Assembly (NCBI GenBank): GCA_016720905.1
Contig: JADKJT010000029.1
Span: 248,001-312,000, forward strand
Origin: Gemmatimonadaceae bacterium
Lineage (GTDB): Bacteria; Gemmatimonadota; Gemmatimonadetes; Gemmatimonadales; Gemmatimonadaceae
Direction: 5' to 3'
Length of the DNA: 64,000 nucleotides
Each line of letters begins with the position of its first letter. Positions within the stretch are counted from its first letter, which is position 1. Under the pieces are notes generated by a model. That model was given only the letters and a program-made list of their open reading frames with translations. It did no database searches and had not been told where the DNA came from. This document shows, one piece after another, positions 17,985-25,905 of the stretch. A program made the position numbers and the translations under genes.

Positions 17985-18503
17985 CTAAGTGGAGACCGGC
18001 AACGGTCCCAATTCGATCAGATTAGCTCCCTTTTCGACCGCCGTGCCGGGGACCGCTCGCACCGCAAGCACGATCCCCGGCACGGACGCTCGGAGCTCGT
18101 TTTCCATCTTCATGGCCTCGACAACCACCAGGCCCTGACCGGCGGACACCAGGTCGCCGACGGCAATGTTCACGCGAACCACCAGCCCGGGCATTGGCGC
18201 AACCAGCGGAGCCGGGCCTGAAGCCACCGCCGAGGCCGCGGTAAGATCTCGTATGGTACGCATACGCTCATCGAGCGCCTCCGTTTCCACCCGCGCCCCG
18301 TCCACGTCCAGCAGCCAGACCCCGCGCGTCGTGCCGCGACGGGCCACGACCCGGTGCACCTGCTCCCCGATTCGCACGAGCCGCATCGGCGTCCCGTCGA
18401 CCGTCGTGAGTGCCACATCGATTCGCTCGCCGTCGACAATGGCCTGGGCGCCATCCAGCTCCACCGCGATCCGCTCGCCGTTTACCTCGACGACATACTT
18501 CAT
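17985..18503 (-). CDS. Biotin carboxyl carrier protein of an acyl-CoA carboxylase
   Basis: A 172-residue protein whose C-terminal ~75 residues are a biotinyl domain with the biotinylation motif EAMKMEN (target Lys in the middle), preceded by APMPGLVVRVNIAVGD. Residues 1-85 (MKYVVEVNGERIAVEL and on) look like the BT (biotin carboxylase-carboxyltransferase linker) domain of propionyl-CoA carboxylase alpha chains, not like AccB. Its ATG overlaps the stop of the RNA methyltransferase gene (ATGA). With the biotin carboxylase and carboxyltransferase genes upstream it should form one acyl-CoA carboxylase. Which acyl-CoA is used cannot be read here; propionyl-CoA is the best guess. Confidence 0.88.
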   Translation of the reverse strand: MKYVVEVNGERIAVELDGAQAIVDGERIDVALTTVDGTPMRLVRIGEQVHRVVARRGTTRGVWLLDVDGARVETEALDERMRTIRDLTAASAVASGPAPLVAPMPGLVVRVNIAVGDLVSAGQGLVVVEAMKMENELRASVPGIVLAVRAVPGTAVEKGANLIELGPLPVST

Positions 18504-19822
18504 GAGTTCTCCGGAATAAGCACGCACACTGTTTCCACGTGCGCCGTCTGCGGAAACATGTCGAAACAGCGCACCGACGCGATACGCCAGCGAGGAAGCC
18601 GCGAGAGATCCCGGGCCAATGTGGCCGGATCGCAACTCACGTACACGATGGCGCGCACGCCATGCGGCGCGGATTCCGCGAGGGTCGCCGCAACGCGAAT
18701 ATCCACACCGCGCCGTGGTGGATTCAACACGACCAGCTCTGCCGGCAACACGTCGGCCAGTACGTCTTCTACCCGTGCCGTGATGACCGTCGCGGCATCG
18801 AACTCGGCGAGTCGCTCCGCCGCGCGCATCGTCGCCATGCGGTCGGCCTCGATCGCTGTCACCCGGGCACCGTCACGCGCCAGCGATTCGGCGATCTCGC
18901 CGCGCCCACTATAGGCATCGATCACCGAGGCAGGCGTGAACGATCGCGCGATCGTGAGTACGTGTTCACGCAACGCGGTGGCGACCACCGGATTGACTTG
19001 CGCAAACGCCAACACGTCCGAATTCAATTCCCCAGACAGCATGACCGCCGCTCCCGCGTCCGGTTCCCACCAGATCGCGCCAATGAGTGCCACGTTCGCG
19101 TGCACCTGCGCGGCCCATGGCGCGCCATCTCGCCAGTCCCATCCACCCTGCACCACTACCGCCACCTGTGCGTTGCCCATCAGGCGAAGCGACAGGCGCA
19201 GCGTCGTGCCTGGTCGCGGCTGCGGCAGACCACGCAACTGGCGACGCAGATCGCTCCAGCACGCAGTCAGCCGCGGATGCGCGATCGGGCACTCGTCGAG
19301 CGCGAAGATGCGACCGGCGTCATCGAACGCATGCAAGCCACCAATCCAGTTCGTCCCGCGGCTGCGGAGCGCCAGCGTCAGGCGTTCGCGATACTCCCAT
19401 TCAATGCCCGACACGATCTCGGGAAGTGGCACCTCGCGGCGCCCGACACGCTGCAAGGCATCGCGGACGATGTGACGGCGCACGTTTCGTTGCGCCTCGT
19501 GTGTCAGGTGCTGCAACTGACACCCACCGCACCGGTCGGCGACGTAATGATGACACCTGGGTTCTGTCCGGTCAGGCGACATTTCCAGCAGCTGCAGCAC
19601 CCGCCCGCGCGCGTATCGCGCATGTGGCACGTACGCCACCTGGGCCACATCGCCTGCCGCAGTGCGCGGCACGAAGCAGGCCATCCCGTCGATGCGACCC
19701 ACGCCATCTCCGCCAGCGGCGATGGAATCGATCCGGATATTCGCCACCGTCTCCGTCGGCGCGCCCCCGTGTCCGGTGCGGGCGCTCAGGCGCGTCGTCG
19801 ATCGTCGAGCGGGACGCTTCAC
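18500..19822 (-). CDS. 23S rRNA (uracil-5-)-methyltransferase, RumA/RlmD-like
   Basis: SAM-dependent RNA m5U methyltransferase. An N-terminal TRAM domain spans about residues 20-80. Iron-sulfur cysteines follow (CHHYVADRCGGC, plus DECPIAHPRL downstream). The SAM/catalytic domain has VIDAYSGRGEIAESLA, VVLNPPRRGVD and the nucleophile motif YVSCDPATLARDL. Length of 440 residues fits RlmD/RlmC-type enzymes; the exact uridine cannot be told from sequence. It is embedded between the biotin carboxylase and biotin carrier genes, with a 10-base gap upstream and a 4-base overlap downstream, an odd place for an RNA enzyme. Confidence 0.85.
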   Translation of the reverse strand: MKRPARRSTTRLSARTGHGGAPTETVANIRIDSIAAGGDGVGRIDGMACFVPRTAAGDVAQVAYVPHARYARGRVLQLLEMSPDRTEPRCHHYVADRCGGCQLQHLTHEAQRNVRRHIVRDALQRVGRREVPLPEIVSGIEWEYRERLTLALRSRGTNWIGGLHAFDDAGRIFALDECPIAHPRLTACWSDLRRQLRGLPQPRPGTTLRLSLRLMGNAQVAVVVQGGWDWRDGAPWAAQVHANVALIGAIWWEPDAGAAVMLSGELNSDVLAFAQVNPVVATALREHVLTIARSFTPASVIDAYSGRGEIAESLARDGARVTAIEADRMATMRAAERLAEFDAATVITARVEDVLADVLPAELVVLNPPRRGVDIRVAATLAESAPHGVRAIVYVSCDPATLARDLSRLPRWRIASVRCFDMFPQTAHVETVCVLIPENS

Positions 19823-19832
19823 GGGGGGCCGC

Positions 19833-21407
19833 TCATCCCTGCCGCAACGATTCGCGACGCGCCTGGGCCGCCCAGGCGGATCTCGCAGTGGCCGCCGACT
19901 GTCCTTCCACGGTACGTGTCAGCCCGCCGGACGTCACCGCGCCGACGACCGGCCGGGCAGTGTTGCGCTCTTCATGCGTAATCAACGCCGAGGCCAGTGC
20001 CGCCAGGCGAAGCGTGGCACGATCGTGCGTTGGCCCAGTGAGTTCGTCGATTGTCTGCTCAAGCCACTGGATGGAGATATCGCCGCTTTGAAACGTCGGA
20101 TGATCCATCACGCGCAGATGAAACGCCCGCGACGTTTCGATGCCATCGATCGTGAGTTCCAGCAACGCGCGACGCATGCGGGCAATCGCCAGGGTGCGGT
20201 TGGGCGCATGCACGATGAGCTTGGCGAGCATGGGGTCATAGTACAGACCGATGTCGCTCCCCGCTTCGATGCCACTGTCCCACCGAACGCCTGGACCGCT
20301 GGGTACGTGCAAATGTTCCACACGCCCGGTTGACGGCAGGAATCCGTTGGCCGGGTCTTCACTGGTAATGCGGCACTCGATGGCCCATCCGCGTGGCGTA
20401 AAGTCCTTCTGCGCGAACGGCAGCGCGGCGCCGGCCGCGATGCGAATCTGCCACTGCACCAGGTCGATCCCCATGACCAGCTCCGTCACCGGGTGCTCGA
20501 CTTGCACTCGAGTGTTCATCTCCAGGAAATAGAACTCGCCGGATCGATCCAACAGGAACTCGCACGTGCCGGCATTCACGTAGCCTGCGGAACGCGCGGC
20601 GGCCACCGCCGTTGCCCCCATGCGGGCGCGCAAGTCCGGTGACACGGCCACACTCGGCGCTTCCTCGATCATCTTCTGATGTCGACGCTGCACCGAGCAC
20701 TCCCGTTCGCCGAGGTGCACGATGTTGCCATGGGTGTCGGCGAGCACCTGGATCTCAACGTGGCGCGGACCTTCGATGTACTTCTCGATGTAGACCGCGT
20801 CATCCCCGAACGCGTTCTGCGATTCGCGCTTCGCCGAGGCCAGCGCGTCCGCCATTTCGTGGGGTGTCCGTACAATACGCATGCCTTTGCCGCCACCACC
20901 GGCGGCGGCCTTGAGCAGCACAGGAAATCCGAAGGTCTGCGCAATCGCCAGCGCCTCATCGGCATCTCGCAACGCTTCGGTGGTCCCCGGCACCACCGGC
21001 ACACCGGCGCTGATGACCAGCTGGCGGGCGGCCGTCTTGGACCCCATTGCGTCAATGGCCTCGGCGGGCGGACCCACGAACACGAGTCCGGCATCGCGAA
21101 CCGCACGCGCGAACCAGGCGCGCTCGGACAGAAATCCGTAGCCCGGATGAATGGCCTCAGCCCCCGTGCGCTTCGCCGCCTCAATCAGGCGATCGCCCAG
21201 CAGATAGCTCTGGCTGGACGGCGCGGGTCCGACGCAGACTGCCTCGTCCGCTTCCCGTACGTGCGGTGCGCGGGCATCAGCTTCCGAGTACACCGCGACG
21301 GTGCGCACCCCCAGTTCCTGACACGCACGGATCACCCGCAACGCAATCTCACCGCGATTGGCGATGAGCAGCTTGCGGAACGGTGCGGCGCTCCCGGGCG
21401 CGCTCAC
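19833..21407 (-). CDS. Biotin carboxylase subunit of acyl-CoA carboxylase
   Basis: ATP-grasp enzyme that carboxylates the biotin of the carrier protein. It has FRKLLIANRGEIALRVIRA at the N-terminus, the ATP loop KAAAGGGGKGMRIV near residue 165, and EKYIEGPRHVEIQVLAD. ECSVQRRHQKMIEEAPS and EMNTRVQVEHPVTELVMGIDLV complete the active site. It is 524 residues, about 70 longer than AccC. The extra C-terminal part is like the start of the region after the BC domain in propionyl-CoA carboxylase alpha. The GTG start overlaps the carboxyltransferase stop (GTGA). I leave the symbol blank because accC and pccA are both defensible. Confidence 0.92.
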   Translation of the reverse strand: MSAPGSAAPFRKLLIANRGEIALRVIRACQELGVRTVAVYSEADARAPHVREADEAVCVGPAPSSQSYLLGDRLIEAAKRTGAEAIHPGYGFLSERAWFARAVRDAGLVFVGPPAEAIDAMGSKTAARQLVISAGVPVVPGTTEALRDADEALAIAQTFGFPVLLKAAAGGGGKGMRIVRTPHEMADALASAKRESQNAFGDDAVYIEKYIEGPRHVEIQVLADTHGNIVHLGERECSVQRRHQKMIEEAPSVAVSPDLRARMGATAVAAARSAGYVNAGTCEFLLDRSGEFYFLEMNTRVQVEHPVTELVMGIDLVQWQIRIAAGAALPFAQKDFTPRGWAIECRITSEDPANGFLPSTGRVEHLHVPSGPGVRWDSGIEAGSDIGLYYDPMLAKLIVHAPNRTLAIARMRRALLELTIDGIETSRAFHLRVMDHPTFQSGDISIQWLEQTIDELTGPTHDRATLRLAALASALITHEERNTARPVVGAVTSGGLTRTVEGQSAATARSAWAAQARRESLRQG

Positions 21408-22963
21408 AGCGGGAGGTTCCCGTGCTTCTTGGGCGGATTGCGGTCACGCTTCCCCTGCAGCGCATCCAGCGCCTCGATCAACCGTGGGCGCGTGTCTCGA
21501 GGGTCAATCACATCGTCGACATATCCGCGCGCGGCGGCAATGTAGGGGTTGGCGAACTTCTCCGTGTACTCGGCTACGCGCGCATCCATGGCCGCCTGCG
21601 GATCGGCCGCGTCCGCAATCTCCTTCTTGTACAGAATTTCGACGGCGCCCTTGGGGCCCATGACGGCAATCTCCGCCGTTGGCCACGCGATGTTGAAGTC
21701 GCCGCGAATGTGCTTGGAACTCATCACGTCGTACGCGCCGCCGTAGGCCTTGCGCGTAATCACCGTGAGTTTGGGCACCGTCGCCTCGCAATAGGCGTAC
21801 AGTAACTTCGCCCCGTGCTTGATGATGCCTCCGTGCTCCTGGGCGACGCCCGGCAGGAATCCCGGCACATCCTCGAACGTGACGATTGGAATGTTGAAGC
21901 AATCGCAGAAACGCACGAATCGCGCCGCCTTCATGGAGGCGCTGATGTCCAGCACACCCGCCATCACCGCCGGTTGATTGGCCACGATGCCAACACTGTA
22001 ACCACCCAGGTGGGCGAAGCCGACCAGAATGTTTCCGGCATAGTCCGCATGCACCTCGTAGAACTCGCCGTCGTCCACCACGCGTCGAATGACGTCATGC
22101 ATGTCATACGGCTTGTTCGCGTTGTCCGGGATCACATCCAGGAGCGCCTCATCCCGTCGGTCCCGCGGATCGCGCGCCGTGCCGCGTGGCGGATCATCGA
22201 CGTTGTTGGAGGGCACGAAGCGAAACAGATCGCGAATCTGCTGCAGGCACGCCAACTCCGAGTCGCAGGCGAAGTGCGCCACGCCGCTCGTCGACGCGTG
22301 CGTGTCTGCGCCGCCCAGATGTTCCATCGTCACGTCTTCGTGCGTGACCGTCTTCACCACATTCGGGCCGGTCACGAACATGTAGCTCGTGCCGCGCACC
22401 ATGTAAATGAAGTCCGTAATCGCCGGTGAGTACACCGCGCCGCCAGCGCACGGCCCGAGGATTGCGGAGATCTGCGGAATGACTCCTGAGGCCAGCGTAT
22501 TGCGCAGAAAAATGTCCGCGTACCCCCCCAGCGAGACCACGCCTTCCTGGATGCGCGCGCCGCCGGAATCGTTCAGCCCGATGACCGGAGCGCCAGCCCG
22601 CATCGCCAGATCCATGATCTTGCAGATCTTCGCCGCGTGCGCTTCAGACAGCGATCCGCCAAACACGGTGAAATCCTGTGAAAACACGTACACCAGGCGA
22701 CCAGCGATGCGGCCATGTCCGGTGACGACGCCGTCGCCGAACACCCCGATGTCACCGTCGCCGTTGGCGCGCGAGGTGACGAACCGGTCGGTCTCGATGA
22801 AGGAGCCTTCATCGAGGAGGACGTCAAGACGCTCGCGCGCTGAGAGCTTGCCCTTGGCATGCTGCGCCGCGAGACGGCTGGCGCCCCCGCCCAAGTCGGC
22901 GGCGTCACGGGCGGCCTGAAGACGAGAGAGCTTGTCTCGCATGGTCGATGGAGATTCTGACAT
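21404..22963 (-). CDS. Acyl-CoA carboxylase carboxyltransferase subunit (propionyl-CoA carboxylase beta-like)
   Basis: Fused-type carboxyltransferase of the PccB family that transfers CO2 from biotin to an acyl-CoA. Crotonase-fold halves are visible. N-terminal motifs include KGKLSARERLDVLLDEGSF, FSQDFTVFGGSLSEAHAAKI and GLNDSGGARIQEGV. The C-terminal half has IPIVTFEDVPGFLPGVAQEH, ARGYVDDVIDPRDTR and the end PPKKHGNLPL. Length of 519 residues is normal. The in-frame region upstream of 22963 (to an ATG at 23104) lacks family similarity; a second ATG at 22942 is also possible. First gene of the carboxylase operon. Confidence 0.93.
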   Translation of the reverse strand: MSESPSTMRDKLSRLQAARDAADLGGGASRLAAQHAKGKLSARERLDVLLDEGSFIETDRFVTSRANGDGDIGVFGDGVVTGHGRIAGRLVYVFSQDFTVFGGSLSEAHAAKICKIMDLAMRAGAPVIGLNDSGGARIQEGVVSLGGYADIFLRNTLASGVIPQISAILGPCAGGAVYSPAITDFIYMVRGTSYMFVTGPNVVKTVTHEDVTMEHLGGADTHASTSGVAHFACDSELACLQQIRDLFRFVPSNNVDDPPRGTARDPRDRRDEALLDVIPDNANKPYDMHDVIRRVVDDGEFYEVHADYAGNILVGFAHLGGYSVGIVANQPAVMAGVLDISASMKAARFVRFCDCFNIPIVTFEDVPGFLPGVAQEHGGIIKHGAKLLYAYCEATVPKLTVITRKAYGGAYDVMSSKHIRGDFNIAWPTAEIAVMGPKGAVEILYKKEIADAADPQAAMDARVAEYTEKFANPYIAAARGYVDDVIDPRDTRPRLIEALDALQGKRDRNPPKKHGNLPL

Positions 22964-23340
22964 ATCGCCCAAGCTAGTGGGCGCCCGCCACAGCGACCAG
23001 CGACCGCCCGTCGTGGGGCCACCAGCCGAGCCCTCCGGCAGCTGCCGGTCTTCGGCGACCGGCTCGGCCCTTGCGCTGCCGTTACAGGCACCGCCGATTA
23101 TCATCCAAAGGTAGGTGCGCAGGCTGTTTCACCGCAGGCGCCATCGTGACCACCCGGGCCGCACGTCCGTCTATGTCGGAACGGCCGATCCGTGGCGTGT
23201 CACGCCGAAGTTGCGGGACCTGAGGTTGCACGGGTCAGGCTTATTGCTGAAACGATCGTCGCGGCAACCGGGTCTCCGGGAGCCACTCAATGCTGGGTGA
23301 GGGTTCGCCTCACCGCCCACGAACGCTGCCCCCATTTTCC
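22964..23340. other. Divergent intergenic region upstream of the carboxylase operon
   Basis: This 377-base spacer separates the carboxyltransferase (minus) and a membrane protein gene (plus). It holds an inverted repeat at 23025-23068. I looked for SRP RNA, tmRNA and RNase P motifs and saw none. Confidence 0.5.
23025..23068. repeat. Inverted repeat with central palindrome
   Basis: Outer arms GCCGAGCC and GGCTCGGC enclose a 14-base perfect palindrome, CCGGCAGCTGCCGG (23035-23048). It lies about 70-105 bases upstream of the carboxyltransferase start and could be a leader hairpin or an operator. Confidence 0.4.
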
Positions 23341-23865
23341 ATGCCTGAATTCCTTCGCCTCGAAGACGACGCCCCGGCGCGCCGCCTTGCCTACATTGGC
23401 GCGATGCTGTTGATCGTGATTCCTTTCCTGCAGGCTGGTCAGCAGCTCTGGCCGCTTCAGCTGAGCGACATCCGCTGGCGGTTCGGCGCCGCCAACGCGC
23501 TGTCCAGCGTGCTGCTGTTGCCGTTCCTGGGCCTCTCGATCATGGCTCTGGTGGCGCGGAACACGAACAGCAAGGGTGTTTCGCGCATTGTCGGAGCGTT
23601 GGCGGCCATTTTTGTCATCGGCCTTGTGGGTTCGCTGGTCCTCTTCGCGATGGACGCGCTCCAATTGAAGAGCATCGTGACGTCCCAGATGATGGCCCCG
23701 TTCGAAACCACCTCGCTGCGCGTAGCGATGGTATCGCTCATTTTCACCGTGAGCTTCTCGATGCTGATGATCACAGCGTTCCAGAGTTCACGTGGAGAGT
23801 CCCAGAACACCAAAAAGGGCGTGAAGAAGGCTGAGGAAGGGATGGGTCTGATTGTCGGCCAGTAG
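23341..23865 (+). CDS. Hypothetical four-helix membrane protein
   Basis: I do not recognise this 174-residue protein. It has four clear hydrophobic segments, at about residues 17-34 (YIGAMLLIVIPFLQAGQ), 50-70 (SVLLLPFLGLSIMALVA), 83-104 (GALAAIFVIGLVGSLVLF) and 130-150 (VSLIFTVSFSMLMITAF). A short charged C-terminal tail (NTKKGVKKAEEG) follows. The ATG at 23341 avoids the unlikely leader residues of an upstream start. It stands alone on the plus strand and ends just before a strong bidirectional terminator. Confidence 0.75.
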   Translation: MPEFLRLEDDAPARRLAYIGAMLLIVIPFLQAGQQLWPLQLSDIRWRFGAANALSSVLLLPFLGLSIMALVARNTNSKGVSRIVGALAAIFVIGLVGSLVLFAMDALQLKSIVTSQMMAPFETTSLRVAMVSLIFTVSFSMLMITAFQSSRGESQNTKKGVKKAEEGMGLIVGQ

Positions 23866-23886
23866 CTGACGCGCGGCACGCAACAG

Positions 23887-23923
23887 ACAAAGGCCCCGCC
23901 GGGAGATCCGGCGGGGCCTTTGT
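23887..23923. terminator. Bidirectional intrinsic terminator
   Basis: A perfect 16-bp GC-rich stem (ACAAAGGCCCCGCCGG and its complement) surrounds a 5-base loop, followed by a short T-rich stretch on the plus strand. A-rich flanks give Us on the minus strand too. It lies between the convergent membrane-protein gene and rpsA and should serve both. Confidence 0.9.
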
Positions 23924-23949
23924 CGTTTTCGCTCACACCTCGTCGAGAC

Positions 23950-25764
23950 CTACAGTCCGATCTCGTCTTCCGAGCTGTGGACCTTGCTGGGCTCGGCCGG
24001 CTTGGGCGGCTGCTCTTCCGGCACCGATGTCACCGCCAACACAATGCGGCGATGAATCGGATCGACCTCGAGTACACGCATGACCAGGTTCATCGTTTCC
24101 CACGTGAAGTCTGCGGGATTGGTGACCGTGCCTTCCGGGTTCAACTGGCTGACCGGAACGAAGCCTTCGATATCGTTGCCGAGATCGACGACGACGCCCT
24201 TGTCCATCAGGCGAACCACGCTGCCGGGGAGCTCAGTACCCACCGGGTACGTCTCGCCGATCTTGAGCCACGGATCTTCCTCGGCCTGCTTGAGTCCGAG
24301 TGAAATCCGCTTGTTCTCGCTATCGATGTTGAGGATCACGACGTCCACCGCGTCGCCCTTCTTCACCACTTCCGACGGATGCTGAACGCGCTTGGTCCAG
24401 GACATGTCGGAGATGTGAATGAGGCCGTCGATGCCCGGCTCGATCTCCACGAATGCCCCGAAGCTGGTCAGGTTGCGCACCTTGCCGTTGATGCGCGTGC
24501 CTACCGGGTACTTGAGCGGGAGGATGACCCACGGATCCTGCTCGGTCTGCTTCATGCCGAGCGAGATCTTCTCTTCGGTTTCGTCGACCTTCAGCACCAC
24601 CGCCTCGATCGCCTCACCAATGGACACGATCTTGGACGGATGACGCACGTTGCGCGTCCAGCTCATTTCGGAGATGTGCACGAGGCCTTCGATGCCCGGC
24701 TCGAGCTCGATGAACGCCCCGTAGTTGGTGATCGACACGACCTTGCCGTTCACGCGCGTACCGACCGGGTACTTGGCCGCCACGTCCTTCCACGGGTAGC
24801 TCTGGAGCTGCTTGAGGCCGAGTGAAATCCGCTCGCGCTCCCAATCGATATCGAGGACCTTGATTTCCAGTTCCATGCCGATCTGGACCATCTCGCTCGG
24901 ATGCGAGATGCGGCCCCACGACATGTCAGTGATGTGCAGCAGGCCGTCCACGCCACCGAGATCGATGAAGGCTCCGAAGTCGGTGATGTTCTTGACGACA
25001 CCCTTCCGCACCTGATCCTTGTTGAGCTCCTTCATCAGCTTCTCACGCTTGCCGGCGCGTTCCTGCTCGAGGATCACCCGGCGGGAGACGACAATGTTGC
25101 GGCGGCGCTTGTTCAGCTTGATGATCTTGAACTCGTACTTGTGACCGAGCAGTTCGTCGATGTTGGGCACGCGACGAAGGGCAATCTGCGAGCCGGGGAG
25201 GAATGCATCCACGCCCATGAGATCGACCACGACGCCACCCTTGATCTTCTTGACGAGCACGCCTTCCACCGGCATGTCGCTTTCGTACGCCACGCGAATG
25301 CGTTCCCACACACGCATGAAGTCGGCCTTCTTCTTCGACAGCACCACCGAGCCTTCCTGATCTTCCAGGTGCTCGAGCAACACCTCGACTTCGTCGCCGA
25401 CCTTGAGGTCGGGCATATCCTTGAATTCTTCGAGGGCGATCGTGCCTTCGGACTTGAAGCCGATATCGAGGACGACCAGGTTCTCGCGAATCTCGAGGAC
25501 GCGGGACTTGACGATTTCGCCTTCTTCAATGGAGGCGAGCGTCCCGTTGTACAGCTCCATCATCCGCTCATACTCGTCGGACGAGAACTCGTCCTCTTCG
25601 TAGAGCTCCGGGCGACGATTGGCCAGCGGGCGCAGCTGGCTCTTCTGGAGGTCGCGCTTTTCGCGCGGCGTAAGCTTCGGGTGTCCCAGCGAATCTTCGT
25701 CGAGCGCAGTGGTCAGCTCGGAATTCAACTCGGTGCCCGTTTCGGGGCTCAGTTCGGTGCTCAT
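23950..25764 (-). CDS. rpsA: 30S ribosomal protein S1
   Basis: S1 binds mRNA and helps initiation. After an acidic/basic N-terminal extension of about 75 residues, six S1 (OB-fold) repeats run at roughly 80-150, 166-232, 250-320, 335-405, 422-492 and 508-580. Repeats 3-5 are the most canonical (GVVKNITDFGAFIDLGGVDG; GKVVSITNYGAFIELEPGIE; GKVRNLTSFGAFVEIEPGID). Length of 604 residues fits long-form S1. I start at the ATG at 25764; an ORF start at 25797 would add 11 residues. It follows cmk (here fused to aroA), the usual cmk-rpsA order, but has its own good promoter and leader hairpin. Confidence 0.96.
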   Translation of the reverse strand: MSTELSPETGTELNSELTTALDEDSLGHPKLTPREKRDLQKSQLRPLANRRPELYEEDEFSSDEYERMMELYNGTLASIEEGEIVKSRVLEIRENLVVLDIGFKSEGTIALEEFKDMPDLKVGDEVEVLLEHLEDQEGSVVLSKKKADFMRVWERIRVAYESDMPVEGVLVKKIKGGVVVDLMGVDAFLPGSQIALRRVPNIDELLGHKYEFKIIKLNKRRRNIVVSRRVILEQERAGKREKLMKELNKDQVRKGVVKNITDFGAFIDLGGVDGLLHITDMSWGRISHPSEMVQIGMELEIKVLDIDWERERISLGLKQLQSYPWKDVAAKYPVGTRVNGKVVSITNYGAFIELEPGIEGLVHISEMSWTRNVRHPSKIVSIGEAIEAVVLKVDETEEKISLGMKQTEQDPWVILPLKYPVGTRINGKVRNLTSFGAFVEIEPGIDGLIHISDMSWTKRVQHPSEVVKKGDAVDVVILNIDSENKRISLGLKQAEEDPWLKIGETYPVGTELPGSVVRLMDKGVVVDLGNDIEGFVPVSQLNPEGTVTNPADFTWETMNLVMRVLEVDPIHRRIVLAVTSVPEEQPPKPAEPSKVHSSEDEIGL

Positions 25765-25827
25765 GCTGGTCAGGGTCTCCACATCGCGGGACTGCACTCG
25801 CCGCGCCGAGAAAGGGGGGAAACTAGA

Positions 25828-25855
25828 AAGGTCCCGGCAGAATTGCCGGAACCTT
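25828..25855 (-). promoter_or_regulatory. Leader hairpin of rpsA mRNA
   Basis: AAGGTCCCGGCA pairs with TGCCGGAACCTT (one mismatch/wobble) around a 4-base loop. It begins within a few bases of the predicted transcription start, so it would form the very 5' end of the mRNA. It could be an S1 autoregulatory or stabilising element. Confidence 0.45.
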
Positions 25856-25857
25856 GA

Positions 25858-25886
25858 AACATAGAGGAGACCTTCCGGCGGGTCAA
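25858..25886 (-). promoter_or_regulatory. Promoter of rpsA
   Basis: TTGACC and TATGTT separated by exactly 17 bases on the minus strand, in the 141-base gap between aroA-cmk and rpsA. Confidence 0.65.
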
Positions 25887-25905
25887 CGAGGGCCAGACGG
25901 GGGAT

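Noticed and set aside
18539..19981. 480-codon plus-strand ORF opposite the RNA methyltransferase
   Set aside because: Antisense shadow; the minus-strand protein has intact catalytic motifs.
22964..23104. 47-residue N-terminal extension of the carboxyltransferase
   Set aside because: In-frame but lacks family similarity and overlaps an inverted repeat; ATG at 22963 fits the family.
22964..23340. Small RNA (SRP RNA, tmRNA or RNase P) in the spacer
   Set aside because: None of their conserved motifs is present.
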